NCBI GenBank assembly: GCA_011037195.1
Contig: JAAEAF010014367.1
Location: 124,001 to 188,000, forward strand
Length of the DNA: 64,000 bases
From: Triatoma infestans
Taxonomy: Eukaryota > Arthropoda > Insecta > Hemiptera > Reduviidae
Direction of reading: 5' to 3'
In this document: positions 21,694-31,739 of the stretch, one piece after another
How positions within the stretch are numbered: the first letter of the stretch is position 1
Layout: each line of letters begins with the position of its first letter
Notes under the pieces: generated by a model
Databases searched by the model: none
Told to the model about the DNA's origin: nothing
What the model saw: the letters and a program-made list of their open reading frames with translations, nothing else
Translations under genes and position numbers: made by a program

Positions 21694-22300
21694 TAATGTA
21701 ACAGCAACCAAAGAGAGTAGAGAGAAGACAACCAAAGAAGAAGAGAGAAGACCATCCAAAGCGAGTAGAGAGACGAGAAACGAACCAACCATTCTCTCGG
21801 ACTGGAGTGGGAGAAACCAGATAAATACTGCAACGGACAGTCCAGAAATATACAGTTCATTAGAGTTCAATCTCGCCGAGTCACTACGTGCCATTCCACT
21901 CTACCTTAACCATTCTCATTGTAAAGTCCAGGCAGACTGTGTCTCTTTATTATATACTAGTTAAGCAGTGCTAACAAAGTCTTCTCATTACATCAATCGA
22001 GATCCAAATTCTCTGAATTTGTTTGGTTTGATGAAATTAACAAGATTTGGTTAACATTGGTATATAATAAAGAGTTACACTGACTGCCTGGACTTTACAA
22101 TAGAGAATGGTTAAGATAGAGTGGAATGACACGTAGTGACTCGGCGAGATTGAACTCTAGTGAACTGTATATTTCTGGACTGTCCGTTGCTGTATTTATC
22201 TGGTTTCTCCCACTACAGTCCGAGAGAGTGGTTGGGTTTGTTTCTCTTCTCCCTACTCCCTTTGGTTGTCTTATCTCTACTCTCTTTGGTTATGAAAAAT
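21694..22300. repeat. Large R330 palindrome
   Basis: The left arm (about 21706-21958) and right arm (about 22062-22292) are reverse complements with only scattered mismatches by eye; both contain GTCCAGAAATATACAGTTCA, TCGCCGAGTCACTACGTG and TGTAAAGTCCAGGCAG. They meet at a ~100-bp centre. Each arm is an R330 unit of a subfamily whose outer end reads AACCAAAGAGAGTAGAG in place of the GGATCC block. Transcripts of either strand would fold into a long hairpin. Confidence 0.85.
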
Positions 22301-22320
22301 TTCTTCAGGAGAGGGGATGA

Positions 22321-22615
22321 TGTAACAGCAACCAAGAGAGCAGAAAAAGAGAAACAAAATACTAGGCACTCTGTCGGACTGGAGTGGGAGAAACTATATA
22401 AATACAGCGACGGGACATAGGAAAGATAGTTCAAATTAGTTCAGAAGATAGTTCACCAGTCACAACGTGTCATTACCCCTTCCACTCTACCTTAATCTAC
22501 CATCTTTACTGTAAAGTCCAGGCTATCAATGTAACTCATTATTACATATACAGTGTTAACCTAGTCTCGTTAATTCATCAAACCAACCCAATTCTCTCCA
22601 CCCACTCATCCATTA
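22321..22615 (-). repeat. R330 unit, minus strand
   Basis: From TGTAACAGCAACCAAGAGAG to CTCTCCACCCACTCATCC this is one further unit of the R330 subfamily seen in the adjoining palindrome, with ACTGTAAAGTCCAGGCT in place. Confidence 0.75.
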
Positions 22616-23230
22616 TTATATTAATGATAGTTTATCAATTTTAAAAATTTTAATGGTATTTCAACTATGTTTCAATGAAAACTGTGAATATCTCAAACTG
22701 TGAATTTTCTCGAAACTGGCGAAATTGGCTCCAATGATTTTTCTTTAAATTTCCAAATAAGTATATATATCTATTACATCTAATTGAAACTTTTTTCAGA
22801 GATATTGATTTGAATTGGATTTTGGGTATTAAATCTTAAAAACTTGAAATTGCACACCCAGTATTGCAGGGCTAATGATTGCGTTGTCATTAGACAAGAA
22901 CCTCCCTATCCGTTATGATCTCACATATCATTTACGATCTAGGTATACTCTCGTACCACTTAATGCCAGTCACCCATACCCTTCAAACTAGCCTTTCTTT
23001 TCATATACTACTCCTGAAATACACACAGGCGGCTGACTATGGACTCATGAATAGCTTCTATAGATGAATCAAACTAGTGAAGTGCTGCCATCATTGTATG
23101 GCCTCTCTCTCCAATCATACACACCTATTTATCCTTGAATTTCCATTACTATTAAATGTTTAGGGTAATGGATTTTTTTTTTTATTGTAATTGTAAATAT
23201 CAATAAAAATTACTTACAAAAAAAAGAAAG
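22616..23230. other. Intron-like DNA downstream of the host exon
   Basis: About 22640-22860 holds decayed D-repeat phrases (CTCGAAACTGGCGAAATTGG). The rest, up to the splice donor of the exon, has no recognised feature. Confidence 0.4.
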
Positions 23231-23240
23231 AGGTACTTAC

Positions 23241-23365
23241 ATTTCTTCAAACTGTTTTGGAGTGATATTTGCTACTCGGTCAATAGTTTCAATGTCGCGA
23301 CACATGTCACAGTTTACTGGAGGTCTGAGTGCTGATGTCACTATATCTGGCATCCATACTGTACA
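23241..23365 (-). CDS. Candidate internal exon of a host gene
   Basis: On the minus strand a pyrimidine tract and AG (acceptor, 23367-23366) precede 125 bp that are open in only one frame. The donor GTAAGTACCT follows immediately (23240-23231). The 41 complete codons begin CTVWMPDIVTSALRPPV, continue NCDMCRDIETIDRVANI and end TPKQFEE, with two bases left over (exon enters in phase 0 and leaves after two bases). Four cysteines, the Pro-Pro and RVANITPKQFEE look like conserved secreted or enzyme sequence. The last part recalls the lead-in to cupin/JmjC-like domains, but I do not firmly recognise the family and assign no function. Neighbouring exons were not found, so the flanking introns must be long. 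Its base composition is much less AT-rich than the surroundings. Confidence 0.75.
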
Positions 23366-23394
23366 CTAAAAAAAAAAACAGAATTTGTTTTTAT

Positions 23395-24887
23395 ATTATA
23401 TTAAAATTAATAAACAAATCTGGTGAGAAACACTTCACATGACATTCTCTTACTCCATTCTCACAGTTCTGTCAGAGAAATTTTCTTAATAAATTCGGAG
23501 TATTTAATAAATGATTCCCTTAACTCTCTCCAGAAAATGAACATAATGTATAGATTGCCCATTAGAGGGGGGAGCGTTAAGTTTTAACAAAATCTTTGGA
23601 GTCGATTTCAGAAAATTGCCAAAACTACAAATTCAATTTAGAAAATTTGCACTTCTGGTTTAGTAGAATTTCTTTAACGTACTTAATTCTCTTCTATACC
23701 ATAAATTAAGAAGAATCGTACGGTATTTTCAGAAAAATTCTTTAGAAGTAAGTCAGTGTTCACCGCTTCAGGAGAACGCATTATAAATCTATTTGCTTGG
23801 AAAAATTGAAACTTCTAATTACTCAATTTCCTAAAATAAATATAAAAGTATTGGGGTGACAAGTGCCGGGGCATGTTGGCATTGAAGGGAATGAGATGGC
23901 CGACGCCCTGGCTAAGTTAGGCGCTAGGACCCCGCTCCTAGGACCGGAACCTTTTTGTGGGGTCAGCGACCAATTTCTGTTGGAGGAACTTAGGAAGGAG
24001 GAGGAGACGAGGAGATCTCAACTACCGGGGTACTCGCTTCCCGGTTTGCTGCAGGCCAAGATCTGCTTGGGCAATTATAACCAACGGAGATCGGAGGCCT
24101 GCATCGGATTGGAATAAGAACAAGCTCCACGTTCTTACAGGTTTCCTCACGGGCATTGCCGAGACTTAGAGGGCACCTGGTGAAGCTGGGTTTGGAAAGT
24201 GACAGCTCATGCAGATTCTGTGGGGAGCTGCAGGAAACTCCACTACATCTCCTAATAGACTGCGGAGGCTGCCACTCAGAGAAGATTCAAGAACCTGGGT
24301 AGCTACCAGGTGGAGGAGGGGGATATATCCTGTCTAGAGCTCGTGAGGGTATTGGGATTCCTCAGGGATCTCAACCTGATGGAGGTTTTGTAGAACGGAT
24401 GTTCAGAGAAGGACATCTATTCGGGTGCTGTGGTTCAATAGCCTGCGGCACAATAGATAGCACAGTAGATCGAAACGGGTCGCGGTGCATTGGTCCCCCC
24501 TTCAAAAAAAAAATTGGGGTGACAAGCAAAAGTACCATGCCAGATAGTAAAATGTTTGCATTATAATCCAGCAGACAACGCAAATAGCATTAACATACCT
24601 AAATAACATTTGTAATTTAACGCGAAAAATTCCACTAGAACTCCTAAAAATCGATTTTTTTCGAAAAACGTCAAACAAAAAAAAATTCATTTCAAGTTTA
24701 CAGAAAAACGTTACAATCGTTTTCGAGAAAATTCCAAAAAAAATCATAACGTGTCCTGTAAAGTCACACTACCAGTTACCCGATTTTTTTTTTCAAATTT
24801 GGAATTCAATGCTTCTAATGTCAATTCTTACTTATTTACAATATGTACGAATTGTAATTGACTAATGTCAATTCTTACTAATAATAG
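23395..24887 (-). repeat. D repeat, minus-strand copy, split by a LINE fragment
   Basis: It starts with AATCTGGTGAGAAACACTTC then CATTCTCTTACTCC (23409-23455), the diagnostic D end, and continues to 23863. After the LINE insert it goes on with CATAACGTGTCCTGTAAAGTC and TTTTCGAGAAAATTCC (about 24719-24775). Confidence 0.6.
23864..24512 (+). mobile_element. 5'-truncated RNase H-bearing LINE (I/R1-like)
   Basis: A 14-bp direct repeat ATTGGGGTGACAAG brackets it (23850-23863 and 24513-24526), and it ends in an A-run, so it arrived by TPRT. The first frame reads VPGHVGIEGNEMADALAKLG, the C-terminal RNase H motif (catalytic His and Asp region). After a frameshift come LHVLTGFLTG, then LRGHLVKLGLES and CRFCGELQETPLHLLIDC, the CCHC knuckle that closes I-, R1- and Jockey-group ORF2 proteins. 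Frame breaks near 24118 and 24160 make it non-functional. Confidence 0.88.
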
Positions 24888-25069
24888 TTTTTTTTTTTAT
24901 TGGGTAGCGTGGGGTAAGCATTAGTTCTGACCTTTGCTACCTAGGTTCGCTACTAACTATAACCCCTCCCACGTTTTCTCACGACGCTGGTTCAATACCG
25001 TCTTTACTCCCACGGGAATCGATCTCGTAATTCTAACCAATTGCTAGTGCACTAGCCACTAGACCAAAA
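24888..25069 (-). mobile_element. tRNA-derived SINE, family SINE-1 (copy 3)
   Basis: On the minus strand TGGTCTAGTGGCTAGTGC and GATCGATTCCCGTGGG give good A and B boxes. The body (GAACCAGCGTCGTGAG, then GAACCTAGGTAGC) matches copies 1 and 2. It ends in an A-run (plus-strand T13 near 24888-24900) instead of the family's usual T-run, so the 3' part is shortened. Confidence 0.75.
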
Positions 25070-25315
25070 TTATGCTTGCGTGAGTACAAAATTGTTGCTC
25101 TAGAATGGATTTTGACGGAAACCTTAGTGTCGATTATGTTAGTGGTATAGCTCGGCAACTTTGCTGTGACACCTAAATGGCGCCCATTGCTAAAGCTTAA
25201 CTCCGCCCACAGGTTTCACGGCTAAGATGAAAACAAGATTTGTTGTGGTGGTTGGTTCCGCAGAGCTGGAAAGCATCAGAGACATTTTCCGTGGTAGCCT
25301 GCTTTATTTTGTGGT

Positions 25316-25353
25316 CATCGACCGGTTTCGGGCGTTCGCCCATCTTCAGGATG
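25316..25353 (-). ncRNA. Hammerhead-ribozyme-like motif (HF-A type)
   Basis: Reading the minus strand: helix I CAUC (pairs with the terminal GAUG), core CUGAAGA, one extra U, helix II GGGC-GAAC-GCCC, core GAA, helix III ACC/GGU with no loop, the C17-like cleavage base, then GAUG. All parts of a type I hammerhead are present. The extra base between the core and helix II, and the loopless palindromic helix III (which would favour a dimer), depart from the textbook form. Activity is inferred. Confidence 0.65.
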
Positions 25354-25858
25354 CGTTTTTCAGACAGTGTGCCAACGCAGACTCGTACAGAGACTTAGTT
25401 TCACACTAACTTAGAGTACAGCATTTCCAAGCACGCTCTATCCTTGAATCATACTTTTGATTTCCATAATCCTTCTATCCTCACTACCCTGCCCAATTAC
25501 ACCAAGCGTCCTCCTTACGGAGTCCATACACATCCATCTCCAACCTAACCCCGTTGATCATAAAAAAGACAAAGATCTAATTTCTTCCCATTACAATTAT
25601 ATCCTCTGTTCCCTTAAAAAATGCTGAGGGGGAGGAAAAAAAAGTAATTTCTACCCCCACTCCATACATAACTTTCTCCACACATAACGGTACATACATA
25701 ACGGACCTTACATAACGGTCCCCTCTTCTCCTGGCTTTCAGCATTACAACATACACCCTTTCATTACAGACTTAGCAGTCCCACAGTAATCACATCTATG
25801 TATTTTGTTTTTTGTTTGTGTTTTCTGTTATAATTTTTCTCCTTTTTTTTTTTGTATT

Positions 25859-25899
25859 GTTCCTGAAGAAGGCAAACAAAGTTTGTCGAAACGTCGAAC
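25859..25899 (+). ncRNA. Hammerhead-ribozyme-like motif (ACGU helix III type)
   Basis: Helix I GUUC/GAAC, core CUGAAGA, one extra A, helix II GGCAAAC-AAA-GUUUGUC (seven pairs, one G-U), core GAA, palindromic helix III ACGU, then C and GAAC. It has the same architecture and the same single extra base as the HF-A motif, with an unrelated helix II, so the structure rather than the sequence is conserved. Confidence 0.65.
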
Positions 25900-26041
25900 T
25901 TGTTAATTATTAAAAAACAATTACAAAATTATTTTTTTTGTTTTTTGTTTTTTACCTTGAATTGGTCGATAAGCCAATAAATTCTTGTTTTCATCTTACA
26001 ATTAACGGCCAACAAAGAAAATCATCTGGTTTCACGACTAA

Positions 26042-27635
26042 CATATCGAACTATACATAAACGAAATACCAAGTTTCACAGCTTCCTACCATTTCTATTT
26101 TTTGATATATTTGTTCATACACACACATTGTTATTTCAGTTAGGTTTATATTTGACTTTTTTTTTTAATGAAATGTTATTTAATGCATGTTATTTAATAT
26201 GCTGAAATGAAGTCCTCTTCTCCATAGGGTGGTACTATACGGAAGCAAACAAGAAACACAGACACAGACATTCCTTTAAAAATATTCAATTCTCAAAAAA
26301 ATAAAAGTACTCACGAGATCTCAAAAAAAAAAATGTATTTCCGGCGGAAACTCAATTTCGAAATTTTCACAAACTCCCAGTACTTTCTCTAACGCAGTAA
26401 GAGAAAGTAGAAATGAATGGAATCAACTTTCTTTCTTTTTTTTTCTTTGTTACTTTCTTCATTTAAATTATTTCATATACCTACGTATATTGAGTTGAAA
26501 GTGGTCCATATCTTTGAAAATAACAACATCCTGTTTTGTCTATTTATTTAAGTATCTTTTAAAATCATGTCGACAAATCGGAATTCTAGCTATTTGGAAA
26601 ACACTATTTTTGGAATAAACCAACAATAATTTTAAAGTGTATTTATTCTATTCTGTAGGTATTCCAAGTTTTAAATGTATTCCTATTTATTGTACTTACT
26701 AGTAGATGTTAATTGAAACTGAGAAATTGATACTGCTGAGATCTAACATCCACTGCATTGATCATCTGCGCAGGGACTAACAGTAAATCAGATATTTAAC
26801 ATACTTATCTTTTATTCCTATAGTAATAAATTGAATCTAAAAGGGTGTTATATTTCACTCTATTTTTACTACTTGAATAATGTTTTATTCAAGAATTTCT
26901 CCTCAGGAAAGTTTGTTCCTACTTCTTACTTTGAAAAGATTGATAATCTAAATAATTTTTCTTTTTAGAATGGCCGCAACATTCAAGTCATTTGATTGGG
27001 ACCCGTCAGTTTTTATAAACCGACATTTTGCCTATTATTGCAATAGACTCTTCTAATTGTTGGATTGAATATTACATCCAACACTGACTGCATTAAGGCC
27101 AACATTACCCTGCAGAAAGAAGACTGATTTAGCGAAATGTCATTTTCTATCAAACCACAATCTCAACTTGAAATTACTACTACAGTTCCAGGTTTTGATG
27201 AATATTAACCGAAAATGCGATTTTGATGCGAATAGATTTTAAGTTTTCAAAAAGTTTCTAAGAATTTTCTCTGAAATTCATGAAAAGTTTTTTTTAAAAC
27301 TTGGAATGCTAATTGATATTATATAACTATCACTTTTATTTGAAATATTCTTTGTGGAATTATGGAAGGCTCTTGTCAATAAATTGTGGCCGTTAAGTTT
27401 GTGTAATGTTACAGTGACTGGTATTAAATAATATGGTAGAACAAAATCACTTTTTTATTACTATCTATACAAATTATATGTTCACGGACTTTGTGAGGAG
27501 AAAGAGTGAAAAAAAAATGATAGAGTGACCGAGTGAAAGTGTGATGTTTTTATTAGCGTATTGTAGAATGGTAGCGTTGGCTAGTAGTAGAACTCTTGCT
27601 TGTTCTAACTGTTGGTAACTAGTGTGACTTAGATT
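26042..27635. other. Non-coding DNA with repeat relics
   Basis: About 26280-26420 is a D-repeat end in minus orientation (ATTTCCGGCGGAAACTCAAT, then GCAGTAAGAGAAAGTAG). About 26965-27070 is a decayed minus-strand HF-C arm (ACCGACATTTTGCC). About 27230-27400 resembles D-repeat body in plus orientation. No gene was recognised. Confidence 0.45.
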
Positions 27636-27785
27636 TTCTCTTCCTAGAAATCTCTACAGTTCGATGATAGACAGTGATGTCTGCAGCCAGAGAACACTGC
27701 TGGGAGGCCGGCAATGCATTGAGGTGACTCCTGGGGGCTCAGTAGATCTTTGAGATCGCAGTGCATATACCCAAAAAAATAAAAA
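27636..27785 (+). mobile_element. SINE-2 fragment (head lost)
   Basis: The body from TTAGATTTTCTCTTCCTAGA through GAACACTGCTGGGAGGCCGG to TAGATCTTTGAG matches the SINE-2 copy at 20462, but the tRNA-like head is missing. It ends in an A-rich tail. Confidence 0.7.
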
Positions 27786-29127
27786 ATCCCATTTTTCCAA
27801 TCTCAAGTTAGGGCTAAAGATAGATTCTAAGTGGAAGCTTGGCTCTCACATATGTAGCCCATTCGTTCATACAGTGTAGTGGGCGAGACACAAAGGGTAA
27901 TGCGTAGTTAAAGTGCACCTGGAAGGCACGACGTACAACGCTTGCAACGGCTGGAATTTGACAAGGTGGAATCCAGCGCTTTTGTGGTGAATTTTCTCAG
28001 TAGGGAGAGAGATTGAGTCCATTGCATTTAAATGTTTTGGGATTTATAGAAGAAATTTGGGCACTGTCGATGCGCCAAAAAAAAAAAAAAATTAAAGGAA
28101 ATTGAGTACAGAATAAATCTAAACAAATTAAATATTGAATATCTACACTTGCAATTAATGGTTTCTTAAAGGGAGATCTCCATAATGGAAAAGTAGAGAA
28201 ATTGCCTTTAGGTAGCCTGAAAAAGTTGAAAGCCTTCAAGTTAAAGTAAAATATAAAAATGCAAATGATAACAGGAAATATGGTAATAACAGAATGTGGT
28301 CTAAAAATCCATGTTTATATCTGGCTAAGTTAATTACACTAAAGACTGACATATAAAACTTTGGATCATGAGGGTTGAAAGCTGTCTACCTTTGTTATCT
28401 CTCTCTTAATTGGAAGTAAAAAAGGATATCTACCTTGTGTTCATTATAAAAGTATACATTTTATTTTTTTAACTATTTAAGAATTTTTATCAAAAGATAT
28501 TCCTAAAATATTGAGATTCAAAAGTGATTAATTCAAAATCTTGTTTGAAATATTTATGAATCGTATACTTAGAAAATGATTACTTAGAACCAGTTATGTT
28601 TCGTGTAAAATAAGTTTTGGATTTAATAAATGTTACATTTCATCTCTTTAATTAAAACTAGAATATGATTTTCTCCATAATGTTAAACTTAATTAGAATT
28701 CCTTTTACAGGGAGGTTACACTTTGATCAGGTTATTAATAAATCCTTTTGCTTTCACTGTAATGAATAAAACATACCTGTGTATTATATTGACCATTATA
28801 TTAGCGTTACATGCTTCTTCTTCTTCATTCTCTCTCAATATTAATTACACGCAAACGAAACTATGAATATGAGATATTAGGGGTAAGGGAGGGGATGTAA
28901 GGAGTACCCTCGCGTGGCTAAAAATGTTCTCTGGAGCTGAGTCAGGGATAAAATGATAGAATTATGTAAATAGAAGTACTAAATTGTTACGTAATTTCTG
29001 TATACGTACACATCTTTCTAATATAAATTAATGTCATCTCTAAGATATTCAAGTATGATTGGTTTGGAAAACATGACCGGCTAACCAAATTATCAATTAC
29101 TGCGACGATTAATTGGGAAGTATTTAG
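27786..29127. other. Non-coding DNA, nothing recognised
   Basis: AT-rich sequence with no supported gene. A short frame at 27997-28239 depends on an A-run and has no motif. Confidence 0.4.
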
Positions 29128-29870
29128 GTTTGTTCAGGAGTCCCTCAAGGTTCTATCCTAGGTCCAGCTTTGTTTATTACCTTCATAAACTCCATTCCAA
29201 ACCCGACAATATTAATCTCGCCCTATATGTTGATGATGTGGCCATACTCATGTTCTCCTAAAGAATTGACACAGTCTCTAACAGACTTACTATTGCACTG
29301 ACTAAATTGACGAAATACTTCAATAAATGGAAAGTATCAATCACAACATTACAGTCATTAGTACTACAATATCTTGGTCAGACAGTATCAAATATCTTGG
29401 CGTGACAATGGACAGCAGACTTAACTTCACTACACTCATAAAAGACAGAAATATCCCGGTAAGACAGCCATTACACTCCTCTTTCCACTTCTCTCCTGCA
29501 ACTCCAAATTGTCCACAAAAAACAAATTAATCCTCTATAAAGTTGTATTCCATCCGATGCTCATTTATGCTTGTTCAGCCTGGAGTTTTACATGTAAGAA
29601 CAACCTTTCCACACTCCAAATTGTCCAAAATAAATTCCTCCGTTTTGCTACACACATATATCACATCTTCACGAACAAACTGTCACATCCACAATTACTG
29701 ACTGCATTAAAAACCGACTAACAAAAACTTTTGACTAACATCATTGTTCACCCAATCCCTCTCTGCCGGTCCATAGCCAGTTATGATATGACACTTAATT
29801 TAGTTATTAATATAGTTTGCATAATAAGGCAAGAAGGGATGAATTATGGTATTTAAATAAATATAGTTTT
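29128..29870 (+). pseudogene. Jockey/CR1-like LINE fragment (reverse transcriptase, thumb)
   Basis: Plus-strand pieces read GVPQGSILGPALFITFI, then YVDDVAILMFS (the catalytic box, Ala changed to Val), then SDSIKYLGVTMDSRLNFTT and ILYKVVFHPMLIYACSAWS with LQIVQNKFLRFATHIY. That order is RT motifs B to E, then the usual downstream segment. Several frameshifts and stops separate the pieces. An AATAAATATAG-rich end near 29850 may be the tail. Confidence 0.82.
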
Positions 29871-29904
29871 AATAGTAATATTAAATTGTACTCAATCTAA
29901 TGGT

Positions 29905-30194
29905 TGTTGAGAAGGAGAAAGAATGGGTTTTGGAGAAATAAACTAGAATATAAACTGAACACTGTATAATAGAGAGAAATATAAGACAGACTGGCTGAGT
30001 CATGAGAAGGTAGTAAGGTTGCTTACTGATTGATTGTTAACTCGTCATAAACTGTTGTAAAACTGTTCCCTGTGGTGCTAGCTCGGCTGTATATATATAT
30101 ATATATATATATAATCTCCCACCCTAGTCTGGCCTAGGTAGCGATTAACTAGATTGATTCAATTTTTGTGTTTCTCCGCTTTTCGGTTCCTATT
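29905..30194 (+). repeat. R330 unit, plus strand
   Basis: One unit from TGTTGAGAAGGAGAAAG to TCGGTTCCTATTACA, with GAACACTGTATAATAG, a GTGGTGCTAGCTCGGCTG block, an (AT)n run (30090-30113) and CACCCTAGTCTGGCCTA. The usual GGATCC-CT block is decayed. Confidence 0.7.
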
Positions 30195-30739
30195 ACAATC
30201 AATATGTTATCTGCGTTTGAGAGGAAGATATTTTCCATTTCTTTGTAAAATGCCCAATTTTAACAAGATTTCTAAATTAAATATCACAAAGATTGTGAAA
30301 TTAGTTTTGATGAATTTATTTAATAATTAAACAAAAAGAAAAAAAAACAGGATAAACTTAGTAAAACGTTGTAAATAAAAAAACTATGAATAAAGATATG
30401 AATTGATAAAAGAATTTAAAAGTCTTATAAGTCCCTTTATTCATTTTCTATTATTCTTACATTTGCGATCATTATTGTTAATTATTTTTCCATATTAGGA
30501 ATATTTCTTTATTTTCCTGCAATGTTATTTATTACAGTTCTGGAGTTTGAATTAATTTAAAATAACATTGTACTGTTTTTATAATAATTTAATTTAATTT
30601 TTCTTTACTCTGTATTTTTGCTCCGTATAATTAAAATTATACCTACATTCAATATTTATGAAAGAGAAGTTTTCATATTTCATTTATAACTACGGCAGCC
30701 CTCTCTGGCGGTCTTATTGTTTTACTTTATTATTATAAA
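30195..30739. other. AT-rich DNA, nothing recognised
   Basis: A stretch of very high A+T without coding frames or named repeats. Confidence 0.4.
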
Positions 30740-31260
30740 CGGAAATGAAGGCAATTTTTTTTTTTAATTATTATTATACATACATGCACGTGTGTGTGTG
30801 TGTGTTGTGCGTGTTTTATGGAACAAATCATGGAACTCAACACGAAGGTTTTGGCGAAAAATCGTTCACCACAATTGCGACTTCATTCAGAATTTTTTTT
30901 TCGAATTTTTTCGATTTTTCCAAAAAACGATCAAAAGATTTTTTCTTAGACTTCGAACACTAACTATAGAAAGATAATAAATTGTATTTACAATATTTTT
31001 TTCAAGGATACTTGATTTTTTTTTAGGGGCTTTTTAAGACGAAATATAAAGTTAAATTTTCTTCTAAGGGGCATTCTAATACAATCACAGCATTAAGATC
31101 TATTACATAAATTGCTAGAATTCAATAATTATTTTTTAAAAATCTTTTAACCCGGAGATGCGACTATAGTAAACAATTTTGTGAAATTTTGGGGATTTAC
31201 TCGAAAATAGTTTCAAAATTATTCATCGGAATATATTATATTTTCAGTTAAATCTGTGAG
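30740..31260 (+). repeat. D repeat, plus-strand copy
   Basis: Carries the (GT)n segment, then TGGAACTCAACACGAAGG and GGCGAAAAATCGTTC, TTTTTCCAAAAAACGATC, and ACCCGGAGATGCGAC, in the order seen at 15100-15750. It is diverged and non-coding. Confidence 0.55.
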
Positions 31261-31739
31261 CTGCCAAACAGTATGCAAAACATTAGGTTTACCAAATCTC
31301 TGGTAGCCAAGCAGATTAGTTATCTAGATTCAATTTTTGTGTATAATTGCATATGATGAAGGAGAGAAAATGGTTTGGTTCAGATTAAAAAACTAGATAT
31401 GGCTGAACAATGTATAATGAAAAAGTGACACTGACTGCCTAGACTTTACACTGAAATAACAGATAATGATAGAGAGGTAAAGAATAAGGTAGAAGATACG
31501 TTGTGACTGCCGAATGAACTCTGCTAAATATCCTGTATATCTCCCGTCGCTGTATTTAAGCAGTTTCTCCCACTCTAGTCCGAGAGAGTGGTCCTGTCAT
31601 TTTTGTCTCTCTCTCTCTCTCTCTCTGTTAAGATCTACTTGTTAATTTTAAATTATGTACATCTAACGCGATTGGTTTTAATAATTTTTCTATAAAATTC
31701 ATAAAATTATGTTTTCCGCAAATCTTACCTGTTGTTATA

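Larger units (their letters stand above)
25226..26027. mobile_element. Hammerhead-bearing foldback element, both ribozyme motifs intact
   Basis: Flanked by a 14-bp direct repeat with one mismatch, GGTTTCACGGCTAA (25212-25225) and GGTTTCACGACTAA (26028-26041). Its ends are inverted: GATGAAAACAAGATTTG at the left, AAATTCTTGTTTTCATC at the right. The left arm carries an HF-A motif on the minus strand and the right arm a different motif on the plus strand; both face outward and both keep every core element. The interior has no coding potential. Frames in the region are spurious. Confidence 0.8.

Noticed and set aside
25227..25409. Small plus-strand frame in the foldback arm, also seen in other HF-A copies
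   Set aside because: The frame arises from the structured RNA sequence of the hammerhead repeat and is not kept open in all copies.
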